Positions 28,282-36,642 of a stretch of DNA of 64,000 nucleotides are shown here, in pieces. The stretch is from Paramagnetospirillum magneticum AMB-1 (GTDB lineage: Bacteria > Pseudomonadota > Alphaproteobacteria > Rhodospirillales > Magnetospirillaceae): assembly GCF_000009985.1 (NCBI RefSeq), contig NC_007626.1, forward strand, positions 3,465,943-3,529,942, written 5' to 3'. Positions within the stretch are counted from its first letter, which is position 1; the number at the start of each line of letters is the position of its first letter. Position numbers and translations under genes: made by a program. The notes beneath the pieces are model-generated. The model made no database searches, was not told the origin of the DNA, and saw only the letters and a program-made list of their open reading frames with translations.

Positions 28282-30138
28282 ATGTCCGCTGCCGTTCAGG
28301 CCAAGCCGCAATCGCGGATTTTGTTGTCGGGTAACGATGCCATCGCCCGGGGCGTGTGGGAGGCCGGCGCCAAGGTGGCCGCCGCCTATCCCGGCACCCC
28401 CTCGACCGAGATTCTGGAGAGCCTGTCGCTCTATCCCGATCTTTACGCCGAATGGTCGGTGAACGAGAAGGTGGCCATGGAAGTGGCCATCGGCGGCTCC
28501 ATGTCGGGGGCGCGCTCGTTCTGCGCCATGAAGCATGTGGGTCTCAACGTCGCCTCGGATGCCTTCATGACGGTGACCGTGGCCGGCGTGATCGGCGGCC
28601 TGGTGATCGCCGTGGCCGACGACGTGGGCATGTCGTCCTCCCAGAACGAGCAGGATTCGCGCTTCTGGGGCCGCTTCGCCCATGTGCCGGTGCTCGAGCC
28701 CGCTGATTCCCAGGAAGCCTACGAGATGGCCAAGTACGCCTTCGAGCTGTCGGAGGCTTACAACACGCCCGTCATCCTGCGTCTGACCACCCGCGTCTGT
28801 CACGTCAAGGCGGTGGTGCAGGTGGGCGAGAAGGTCGCCCACGATATCGGCGGCTTCAAGTCCGACGCGCGCCGCTGGGTGATGACGCCCGCCAATGCCA
28901 AGGGCCTGCTGCCCGCCCAGATCGCCCGCGAAGGCAAGCTGCAGGCGCTGGCCGAGGCCTCGCCCATGAACTTCCTGGACGACGGCCCGGACAAGCGGGT
29001 GGGCTTCGTCACCTCGGGCCCCGCCTATATGCATGTGCGCGAGAGCTTCCCCGACGCCCCGGTGCTGAAGCTGGGCTTCACCTATCCGGTGCCCGTGGCC
29101 CTGGTGGAAAAGCTGGCCGCGCAGGTGGAGCATCTGGTGGTGGTCGAAGAGACCGAGCCGCTGATGGAGCAGGAGCTGAAGGCCGCCGGCCTGCAGGCCA
29201 TTCACGGCAAGGACCTGCTGCCCCGTCTGGGCGAGCTGACTCCCAACGTGCTGATTCCGGCCATCAAGACCTTCCTGGGTGAGCCGCTGCCGCCCACCAC
29301 CACCTACCCCAAGTTCGATCCCTTCCCCCGGCCGCCGACCATGTGCGCCGCCTGTCCCCATATGGGCGTGTATTACTCGCTGGCCCGCATGCGCAAGAAC
29401 GTCCAGATCTCGGGCGATATCGGCTGCTACACCCTGGGCGCCGGCCATCCGTGGAACGCGCTGGACAGCACCATCTCCATGGGCGCCTCCATGGGCATCG
29501 CGCTCGGCATGGACAAGGCCCGCACGGAAGAGACCAAGGACAAGGCCGTGGTCGCGGTGATCGGCGATTCCACCTTCCTGCACATGGGCATGCAGGGCCT
29601 GCTGGACATCGTCTACAACCGGGGCAACGTCACCGTCCTGATCCTCGACAACCGCACCACCGGCATGACCGGCGGCCAGAACCATGCCGGCACCGGCAAG
29701 GGACTGAAGGGCGACGACACGCCCCGCGTCGATTTCGCCAAGCTGGTCGAGGCCCTGGGCGTCAAGCCCGAGCGCATCTCCAAGATCGACCCCTACGTGC
29801 TGCCGGTGGTGTTCAAGACCATCAAGCAGGAAACCGCCATCCCCGAGGTCTCGGTGATCATCACCGACCGGCCCTGCGTGCTGTCCGAGTTCTATACCAA
29901 GATCGAGCCCTACAAGGTGATCGACGAGGATTGCACCGGCTGCGGCAACTGCATCAACGTGGGCTGTCCCGCCATCACGGTGAAGCGTTCGGAATCCAAG
30001 GTCCGTCCCGACGGCAAGGTCAACGAACTGAAGTTCACCACCATCGACACCGCCATGTGCACCGGCTGCCACATGTGCGTGGAATCGTGCGGCCCCAAGG
30101 CCATCGTGCTGGCCAAGCCCGCCGCGGCGGCTGAGTGA
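28282..30138 (+). CDS. iorA: Indolepyruvate:ferredoxin oxidoreductase alpha subunit
   Basis: TPP- and iron-sulphur-dependent enzyme that decarboxylates aryl-pyruvates to aryl-acetyl-CoA. 618 residues: N-terminal pyrimidine-binding half (AAAYPGTPSTEILESLSLYP), CAACPHMGVYYSLARMRKN, TPP-binding GDIGCYTLGAGHPWNALDST and GDSTFLHMGMQGLLD, then two [4Fe-4S] motifs at the C-terminus, CTGCGNCINVGCP and CTGCHMCVESCGPKA. Forms a complex with IorB 11 bases downstream. Suggests anaerobic or microaerobic amino-acid use. Confidence 0.96.
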   Translation: MSAAVQAKPQSRILLSGNDAIARGVWEAGAKVAAAYPGTPSTEILESLSLYPDLYAEWSVNEKVAMEVAIGGSMSGARSFCAMKHVGLNVASDAFMTVTVAGVIGGLVIAVADDVGMSSSQNEQDSRFWGRFAHVPVLEPADSQEAYEMAKYAFELSEAYNTPVILRLTTRVCHVKAVVQVGEKVAHDIGGFKSDARRWVMTPANAKGLLPAQIAREGKLQALAEASPMNFLDDGPDKRVGFVTSGPAYMHVRESFPDAPVLKLGFTYPVPVALVEKLAAQVEHLVVVEETEPLMEQELKAAGLQAIHGKDLLPRLGELTPNVLIPAIKTFLGEPLPPTTTYPKFDPFPRPPTMCAACPHMGVYYSLARMRKNVQISGDIGCYTLGAGHPWNALDSTISMGASMGIALGMDKARTEETKDKAVVAVIGDSTFLHMGMQGLLDIVYNRGNVTVLILDNRTTGMTGGQNHAGTGKGLKGDDTPRVDFAKLVEALGVKPERISKIDPYVLPVVFKTIKQETAIPEVSVIITDRPCVLSEFYTKIEPYKVIDEDCTGCGNCINVGCPAITVKRSESKVRPDGKVNELKFTTIDTAMCTGCHMCVESCGPKAIVLAKPAAAAE

Positions 30139-30149
30139 GGAAAGAAGCC

Positions 30150-30770
30150 ATGACTGACGTCATTACCAATATCCTCGTCTGCGGCACCGGTGGCCAGGGC
30201 GTGATGACCGCCGCCGAGATCCTGTCCCAGGCCGCCATGGCCCGTGGCCTGGACTGCAAGAAGTCGGAAGTGGCCGGCATGGCCCAGCGCGGCGGCGTGG
30301 TCACCAGCCACGTGCGCTTCGGCAAGCGGGTCTGGTCGCCCGTCATCACGCCGGGCACCGCCGACATCCTGGTCGCCTTCGAGGTGGCCGAGGGCTCGCG
30401 CTGGGCCGACATGCTGCGCCCCGGCGGCGTGGCCATGGTCAATACCATCCGCCTGGTGCCGCCGGTGGTCTCGGCCGGGCTGTTCAAGTACCCGGACGAT
30501 CCGGTGGCCCAGATGCGGGCGGCGGGCGTCACCGTCTATGATTTCGACGCCGGCGCCATCGCCCGCGAGCTGGGCGACCTGCGCCTGATCAACACCATCA
30601 TGCTGGGCGCCATCGCCGATTACCTGCCCTTCCCCGCCGCCGAGCTGGAAGAGCAGATCGTCGGCCGCTTCCGCGAGCGCAAGCCCGCCATGGTCGAGGT
30701 CAACCAGAAGGCGTTCGCCGCCGGCCGCGATGCGGCGGGCAGCGCCAAGGCCAAGACTTCGGCCGCTTAA
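30150..30770 (+). CDS. iorB: Indolepyruvate:ferredoxin oxidoreductase beta subunit
   Basis: Gamma-type domain of 2-oxoacid oxidoreductases, needed with IorA. 206 residues from ATG 30150, which has GAGGAAAG about nine bases upstream. NILVCGTGGQGVMTAAEILS, KSEVAGMAQRGGVVTSHVRF and PDDPVAQMRAAGVTVYDFDA are characteristic. Same operon as iorA. Confidence 0.96.
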   Translation: MTDVITNILVCGTGGQGVMTAAEILSQAAMARGLDCKKSEVAGMAQRGGVVTSHVRFGKRVWSPVITPGTADILVAFEVAEGSRWADMLRPGGVAMVNTIRLVPPVVSAGLFKYPDDPVAQMRAAGVTVYDFDAGAIARELGDLRLINTIMLGAIADYLPFPAAELEEQIVGRFRERKPAMVEVNQKAFAAGRDAAGSAKAKTSAA

Positions 30771-30855
30771 GTATTTATCGCCCTTTGGCATTCTCACCGG
30801 CTTCTGCTAGCCTCAACGAACCGGTGAGAATGTCTCTTGGCAAAGGATTGTACTG

Positions 30856-31257
30856 ATGTCGGCTGCGGTGGATCTCGGTGCGCTGAAGGTGCTGGTCATC
30901 GACGACCAGGAATTCGTTCGGACCATCGTCAAGAAGATGCTGCAGCAGGTCGGCATCGGCGCCGTGGTCGAGGCCCATGACGGCAATTCCGGCCTGGAAG
31001 TCACCGAGATGGAAAAGCCGGACGTGGTGATCTGCGACGTGCAGATGCGCCCCATGGACGGTTTCGGCTTCGTGAAACTGCTCCGCGCCCTGCCCTTCGG
31101 CAAGTCGCTGCCGGTGGTGATGCTGACCGCCCACACCGACGCGGCCACCGTGGCCCGCGCCAAGGAACTGAACGTCGACGCTTTCCTGGCCAAGCCGGTC
31201 CTGCCGCCCGCGCTGAAGGAAAAGATCATCAAGGTGATGGCCGACGCGCGGGGGTGA
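30856..31257 (+). CDS. Single-domain response regulator (CheY-like)
   Basis: 133 residues forming only a receiver domain. The acidic pair is in VLVIDDQEF, the phospho-acceptor Asp in VVICDVQMRPMDGFGF, the conserved Thr in VVMLTAHTD and Lys in FLAKPVLP. No output domain, so it works through protein contacts, in chemotaxis-like signalling or a phosphorelay. No kinase is adjacent. It converges on the PBP1A gene. Confidence 0.93.
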   Translation: MSAAVDLGALKVLVIDDQEFVRTIVKKMLQQVGIGAVVEAHDGNSGLEVTEMEKPDVVICDVQMRPMDGFGFVKLLRALPFGKSLPVVMLTAHTDAATVARAKELNVDAFLAKPVLPPALKEKIIKVMADARG

Positions 31258-31299
31258 CCCTTCCGATTTTGCCGACAAAGAGCTAACGGGCTGCGACTT

Positions 31300-31450
31300 C
31301 GGGGGCTTATGCCCCCGGTCCCCCAACCGGGAAGCGCAGCTTCCCGAACCCTTCAGTTTATTAATCCATTGAGATCGAAAAAAGCTGGTGGTTCGGAGGC
31401 TGTGCCTCCGAACGGGTCTGGGCGGTAGCCCTGCCGCGAAGCGGGGTTTT
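31300..31450. repeat. Composite palindromic repeat, long form (copy 2)
   Basis: CGGGGGCTTATGCCCCCG, GGGAAGCGCAGCTTCCC, TTCAGTTTATTAAT centre, CGGAGGCTGTGCCTCCG, GGGCGGTAGCCC, CCGCGAAGCGGGG. Between the convergent receiver and PBP1A genes. Nearly the same module order as 44311-44447. Confidence 0.8.
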
Positions 31451-31465
31451 GCCGCAGCTCAAGCC

Positions 31466-34024
31466 CTAGTACAGCCCACCCGCCGAAGGTGCCGGACCGG
31501 TCGGAGCCTGCTGCTGCTGCGGCGCGGCGGGAATGGTGCCGTCGGGGCCGGGAGTGCCGGGCGGCGGGGTAAGCTGCACGCCGCTCGCCCCCTCTTCCGC
31601 CCCCAGGAAAGGCGCGAAACTGAAGCCGGCATCGATGCCGCCAGAGCCTTCCAGCACGTCTTCCTCGTCGCCGGGCATGCGATCGGAGCCCTTGAAGGCC
31701 TCGTAAATGGCCTTGGCGTCGCCGGGCATGGCCGGCTTGCCGGTATGAGCGTTGACGCGCACCAGCCGCACGCCGGACGGCACGCGGAACGGGGTGGGCG
31801 GCTTGTCTTTCAGCGCTTCCATCATGAAGTCGCGGAAGATGGGGGCGGCGATGGAGCCGCCGGTTTCCTTGGCGCCCAGGGTGCCGGGCTCGTCGAAGCC
31901 GACGAATACGCCCACCGCCAGATCAGGCGAGAATCCCACGAACCACACGTCGTTGGAATCGTTGGAGGTGCCGGTCTTGCCCGCCAGGGGCTTACCCACC
32001 GGCTTGACCGAGGTGCCGGTGCCGCGCTGGACCACGCCTTCCAGGATCGAGACCATCTGATAGGCGGAGACGGGATCGACCATCTGCTCGCGGATGTCGG
32101 GCAGAAGCGGCATGTCCTGGCCGGTGAAGCGATTGGCCGAGCAGCCGTCGCAGAAGCGCAGGTCGTGGCTGAAGATGGTCTTGCCGTTGCGATCCTGGAT
32201 GCGGTCGATCAGGGTGGGGCGCACCTTCTTGCCGCCGTTGACCAGCATGGCATAAGCGGCGGTGAGGCGTAGCGGCGTGGTCTCGCCGGCGCCCAGCGCC
32301 ATGGACAGCTGACGGGGCAGGTTGTCATAGATGCCGAAGCGTCCGGCGTAATCGGCCACCTTGTCCATGCCCAGCGCCTGGGCGAGGCGCACGGTCATCA
32401 GGTTGCGCGACTTCTCGATGCCGACGCGCAGCGTGGTCGGGCCGAGATAGTCGTCGTGGTAGTTCTTGGGACGCCACAGCGGCAGGCCCGGCCCCTGGGG
32501 CAGGGCGATGGGCGCGTCCAGCACCAGGGACGACGGGGTATAGCCGCTTTCCAGCGCCGCCAGATAGATGAAGGGCTTGAAGGACGAGCCGGTCTGGCGC
32601 ATGGCCTGGGAGGCGCGGTTGAACTGGCTCTTGCCATAGGACCAGCCGCCCACCATGGCCATGACGCGGCCGGTATGGGGGTCGATGGCCACCAGGGCGC
32701 CCTCCACCTTGGGAATCTGGCGCAAGGTGAAGAAATTGGCGGGATAGGGCTTGCCGTCGTCCCCCTTGGCCACCGGCTCCACCAGGATGACGTCGCCCAA
32801 CGCCACCACGTCGGCGGGCTTGCGGGGGAACGGCCCCGTGGCCGACCTCTCCAGGGTGGGGCGCGCCCATTTCATCTCGGCGAAGGGCACATGGCCGACC
32901 TTGCCGCCCACCAGGCCCAGGGTCGCCTCGTGGTCGGTCAGCGCCAGCACGACGGCGGTCTGCCACGCCTCGTCAGCGCCGCCCGGGCGCGGCACGGCGG
33001 CCAGCAGCGGCCCCCAGCCGGCGGCGGCGGGAATGCGGGTGATGGGACCGCGCCAGCCGTGGCGCCGGTCATAGGCGGCAAGGCCCTGGCGCAGCACCCG
33101 AGAGCCCACCGCCTGGAGATGGGCGTCCATGGAGGCGCGCACCACCAGACCGCCCTTCCACAGGGCCGATTCGCCGTACTTGGCCTGTAATTCGCGGCGA
33201 ATGTCCTCGGCGAAGTAATCGCCGCCCTGGGTGGCCTGCATCTCCTTGCGGGTGCGGACCTCCAGCGGCATGGCGACCATGGCCTGATACTCGGCCTGGG
33301 TGATCTTGCCGTCCTCGAACAGGCGCCCGATCACCCAGTCCCGGCGCTCCTTGGCGGCCTGGGGGTGGCGATGGGGATTGTAATTGTTGGGCGCCTTGGG
33401 CAGGGCGGCAAGATAGGCGGCCTCGGCCACGTTCAGCTCGTCCAGGCCCTTGTCGAAATAGTTCAGCGCCGCCGCCGCCACGCCATAGGCGCCGCTGCCC
33501 AGATAGATCTCGTTGAGATAAAGCTCGAGGATGTGGTCCTTGGAGAAGGTGCGTTCGATGCGCAGCGCCAGGATGGCTTCCTTGACCTTGCGCTCGATGG
33601 ACACCTCGTTGGTCAGCAGGAAATTCTTGGCCACCTGCTGGGTGATGGTCGACGCGCCCACCGGCCGCCGGTCGGCGCCCTTGCCCCGGTTTTTCAGGTT
33701 GACCACGATGGCGCGGGCGATACCCACCGGATCGATGCCGGCATGGGTGTAGAAGTTCTTGTCCTCGGCCGAGAGGAAGGCATCCTTGACCAGCTGGGGA
33801 ATGACCGGCAGCGGCACGAAGACCCGCTTCTCCACCGCGTATTCCGCCACCAGGCGGCCATCGCCGCCATAGACGCGGGTGGTGATCGGCGGCTCGTAAT
33901 GGGCCAGCTGGTGATAGTCCGGCAGGCCGCGCCCGAAATGCCAGAAGACGAACAGCACCCCGCCCGCCCCCACGATGGCCAGCAGGATCAACAGGCTGAA
34001 CAGTCCCAGAAAAAAGCGGTACAT
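31466..34024 (-). CDS. mrcA: Penicillin-binding protein 1A
   Basis: Bifunctional peptidoglycan synthase. 852 residues from ATG 34024 (MYRFFLGLFSLLIL). Membrane anchor at 7-28; glycosyltransferase GT51 domain with catalytic Glu near 87 (LSAEDKNFYTHAGIDP), STITQQVAKNFLLTNE and ELYLNEIYLGSGAYGV; an OB-like insert; transpeptidase with SSFK at 480-483, SRN near 555 and KTG near 690; a Pro/Gln-rich tail. The upstream ATG 34081 would add 19 polar residues ahead of the anchor and is unlikely. Neighbours amiC and a small secreted protein suggest a cell-wall group. Confidence 0.95.
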   Translation of the reverse strand: MYRFFLGLFSLLILLAIVGAGGVLFVFWHFGRGLPDYHQLAHYEPPITTRVYGGDGRLVAEYAVEKRVFVPLPVIPQLVKDAFLSAEDKNFYTHAGIDPVGIARAIVVNLKNRGKGADRRPVGASTITQQVAKNFLLTNEVSIERKVKEAILALRIERTFSKDHILELYLNEIYLGSGAYGVAAAALNYFDKGLDELNVAEAAYLAALPKAPNNYNPHRHPQAAKERRDWVIGRLFEDGKITQAEYQAMVAMPLEVRTRKEMQATQGGDYFAEDIRRELQAKYGESALWKGGLVVRASMDAHLQAVGSRVLRQGLAAYDRRHGWRGPITRIPAAAGWGPLLAAVPRPGGADEAWQTAVVLALTDHEATLGLVGGKVGHVPFAEMKWARPTLERSATGPFPRKPADVVALGDVILVEPVAKGDDGKPYPANFFTLRQIPKVEGALVAIDPHTGRVMAMVGGWSYGKSQFNRASQAMRQTGSSFKPFIYLAALESGYTPSSLVLDAPIALPQGPGLPLWRPKNYHDDYLGPTTLRVGIEKSRNLMTVRLAQALGMDKVADYAGRFGIYDNLPRQLSMALGAGETTPLRLTAAYAMLVNGGKKVRPTLIDRIQDRNGKTIFSHDLRFCDGCSANRFTGQDMPLLPDIREQMVDPVSAYQMVSILEGVVQRGTGTSVKPVGKPLAGKTGTSNDSNDVWFVGFSPDLAVGVFVGFDEPGTLGAKETGGSIAAPIFRDFMMEALKDKPPTPFRVPSGVRLVRVNAHTGKPAMPGDAKAIYEAFKGSDRMPGDEEDVLEGSGGIDAGFSFAPFLGAEEGASGVQLTPPPGTPGPDGTIPAAPQQQQAPTGPAPSAGGLY

Positions 34025-34148
34025 GAGGGCGGTGCCTTGCGGTTTGGGCTGGTGGTACCGCCTCGCGGCCTCCGGCGTCAAGTGCGGGGAGGATGCAGCC
34101 GTTAAAATCGGCTGTCCATCCCCATTTCGGCAAGAGTGGCCTCTCGGC

Positions 34149-34478
34149 CTACGGCTTGCGCGCCGCCGCCTTGATGGGTTCGGGGCAGTCGATGCGGCTG
34201 GTGCCCACCAGCGAGGTCTTCATGCCCTTGGGCAGGGTGCGCATGACCTCGTCCGCCGCCTGGGCCAGTTGCGGCCGGGTGGGCGGCGGTCCGTCGGTGA
34301 TCACCAGATGGTTGCCCGGTCCCGAGCGCAGATTGTAGTCGGTCCAGCGGTAGACCATCATCCAGCAGGCGGGCACGATCCGGGGACAGGTCAGGCACGG
34401 CACCGTGGGCTTGGTCTCGGCCCGGACGGGAAGAGCCCAGGCCATCAGCGCCAGCACGGCAAGGGCGGTCAGCCGCAT
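34149..34478 (-). CDS. Secreted hypothetical protein (109 aa)
   Basis: A 109-residue exported protein: signal peptide (RLTALAVLALMAWALPVRA) then a short domain with four cysteines (PCLTCPRIVPACW and RIDCPEPI) that could form disulphides. It begins three bases after the amiC stop, so it is co-transcribed with amiC. Family unknown. Confidence 0.75.
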   Translation of the reverse strand: MRLTALAVLALMAWALPVRAETKPTVPCLTCPRIVPACWMMVYRWTDYNLRSGPGNHLVITDGPPPTRPQLAQAADEVMRTLPKGMKTSLVGTSRIDCPEPIKAAARKP

Positions 34479-34481
34479 GAC

Positions 34482-36143
34482 TTAGGGCCGCTTGGCCTTG
34501 AGGTTGGGCGGGAAGAAGCGCTCCACCGCCTTGGCGATGGACTTAGCCAGACGGGCGCGGTACTGCGGCTGGCGCAGCATCTTCTCCTCGGATTCATTGG
34601 AGAGATAGCCCATCTCCACCAGGACCGCCGGCACGTCGGGCGCCTTCAGCACGGCAAAGCCGGCGAAACGGTGGGTATTGCCCAGCAGGTCCATTTCCTG
34701 GCCCACCTCGTCCACCAGTTCGGTGGCGAACCCGGCCGAGCGGTTCATGGTCTCGCGCTGGGCGAGGTCGATGAGGATGTTGGCCACGTCGGCGGATTCA
34801 TGGGTCAGATCGATGCCGGCGATGAGGTCGGCCTTGTTTTCCTTTTCCGCCAGCGCCTGCGCCTCGGCGTCCGAGGCGTTGCGCGACAAGGTATAGACGG
34901 ACAGGCCCCTGATCTGCGGGCTTTGCACCGCGTCGGCGTGCAGCGAGATGAACAGGTCGGCGCCCTGGGCCCGGGCGATGGCGATGCGCTCGCGCAGGCG
35001 GATGAACACGTCGCGGTCACGGGTCAGATGCACGCGATAGCGGCCGTTGCGCTCCAGCATGGCCTTCAGTTCGCGGGCCATGGCCAGGGTGATGTGCTTT
35101 TCATAGGTCCCCGACACGCCGGTGGCGCCGGGGTCGACGCCGCCGTGACCGGGGTCGATGACGATCACCGGCACGCCGTCCTTGGCCTTGGCGACGCTCT
35201 CCATGGAGGGGGTCGGCACCGGCGCGGCCTGCTGCTGCACGGGGGCGGGCGGCTGGGGCACCGGAGGCTGGGGCGCGGCGACGGGCTGGGGGGCCGCGAC
35301 GGGCTGGGGCCGTTCGGGCGGCGGCGGCATGGGCGCCGACAGCATGGGCGTTGCCGCCTGTGCCCGGGCTCCCTTCTCCACCGCCGGCTTCTCGGCCAGT
35401 TGCGGCCGCTCCACCGGAACCGGAACCTGACTCGGCGGCGGCGGAACCAGGGTGACGGGCTCGGTCGGCGGCACGATGGACTCGGCCGGAGCATTGGGGC
35501 TGTTGACGACGATGCGGCTGGCGGAGGGCGCGGTGGCGGGACGCGCCGCCTCGGCGGGCGCAGCCTCGGGCAGATGGAATTCCTCGGCCGGCTTGGGGGG
35601 GACCAGGACGGGAGCCGGGGAAGGCTTGGCGGCGGCGGGCACCGGAGCGACGGCCTTGGCCGCCGCCGGGGGCTTGAGCACCGGCGCCCTGGCGCTGGCC
35701 GGGCCGGACCCGGCCGCCGCCAGGAATGCCTCGCGCGTGGTCTCGGCCAGATCCACCACCAGGCGGTGCCCCATGCCGTCGCGCGGCGCGATGATGAAGG
35801 CGCTCTTGACCAAAGCGGGCTTGCGCAGGTCCAGAACGATCCGGCCGCCGTCAAGATGCATGGAATTGACCGATCCCCAAGGCTTGGAGATGCCCCCCGG
35901 CCCGCTGTAATCCGCGCCGGACAGGTCGATGGCGATGCGATAGGGCTCGGCCAGGGGCGTGATCTTGAAGGCCACCTGATCGGACAGGTCCAGGACGAAC
36001 CGGGTGACCCCTTCGCCGTGGATGCCCAACCTGGCCCCCGACGCGGTCGCCGCCTCGGACGCGGTCACCCCGCCCAGCCCGAACGAGGTCAGGGTCAGAA
36101 CCAGGGCCGCCAGCACGGGCCACAAACGCGCTCTTGTCCTCAT
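34482..36143 (-). CDS. amiC: N-acetylmuramoyl-L-alanine amidase (AmiC type)
   Basis: Zinc amidase that splits septal peptidoglycan. 553 residues from ATG 36143: signal peptide to about 30, AMIN domain at ~35-140 (VTRFVLDLSDQVAFKITPLA), a very long Pro/Ala-rich linker at ~150-310, then Amidase_3 with zinc ligands in VIDPGHGGVDPGATG (His), EKHITLAMARELKAM (Glu) and LFISLHADAVQSPQ (His), and the late catalytic Glu in AVLVEMGYLSNESEE. The linker is far longer than in E. coli AmiC. Confidence 0.95.
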   Translation of the reverse strand: MRTRARLWPVLAALVLTLTSFGLGGVTASEAATASGARLGIHGEGVTRFVLDLSDQVAFKITPLAEPYRIAIDLSGADYSGPGGISKPWGSVNSMHLDGGRIVLDLRKPALVKSAFIIAPRDGMGHRLVVDLAETTREAFLAAAGSGPASARAPVLKPPAAAKAVAPVPAAAKPSPAPVLVPPKPAEEFHLPEAAPAEAARPATAPSASRIVVNSPNAPAESIVPPTEPVTLVPPPPSQVPVPVERPQLAEKPAVEKGARAQAATPMLSAPMPPPPERPQPVAAPQPVAAPQPPVPQPPAPVQQQAAPVPTPSMESVAKAKDGVPVIVIDPGHGGVDPGATGVSGTYEKHITLAMARELKAMLERNGRYRVHLTRDRDVFIRLRERIAIARAQGADLFISLHADAVQSPQIRGLSVYTLSRNASDAEAQALAEKENKADLIAGIDLTHESADVANILIDLAQRETMNRSAGFATELVDEVGQEMDLLGNTHRFAGFAVLKAPDVPAVLVEMGYLSNESEEKMLRQPQYRARLAKSIAKAVERFFPPNLKAKRP

Positions 36144-36176
36144 CTGCCTCACGGTCACGGGTCGCCAAGGGAACAT

Positions 36177-36642
36177 CAGTGACAGCTATACCGCAGACGC
36201 TGACTCAAGCTCAACCCAAAACGCATTGATTCAGCAGACTCTTCGCCTGATTTCGTCCACTGGTCGGACCGGGTGCAACAAGATCGTTGTCGAATGGTCC
36301 CGGCAAGGCTATTTTGACTGCCCATGAGCTCGCACGATCCGATAGTCCTCGATGGGACGGTGGCGTCACGGTGGTTCGCAATGACTGCGAACCCGGGGAT
36401 GCGCCATGGGTCGGACCGCGACGCCAGACTAGAATTCGAAGCCGGGCGGATTCGCCCGCGATCAGGTTCCCGCCGAATGAGGCCCGCATCCGTCACCGGA
36501 CGCGCGGTCGTTTTCCGAGGCGCCGCTGGTTCCAGCGGCAAGCTGATTGATCGCCCGTGCCTGCGCGCCGGCTTCGCTGGATCAGACACCTGCTCGCATG
36601 CGCTCAGCGCGTCGCGGGCGGCGCCACGGAGAGATCGCCTTA
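36177..36642 (+). other. Divergent spacer and probable rne leader
   Basis: About 460 bases between amiC and rne without a supported gene. RNase E genes usually have long 5' leaders through which the enzyme controls its own mRNA, so this stretch plausibly includes such a leader. Inverted segments exist (GGCGGATTCGCCCGC, GGTTCCAGCGGCAAGC) but no known RNA family was recognised. Upstream in-frame starts (36547) lack protein-like sequence. Confidence 0.4.

Noticed and set aside
27928..30072. 714-codon minus-strand frame opposite iorA
   Set aside because: A mirror of the IorA coding frame, with His/Gly/Asp-rich non-protein composition.
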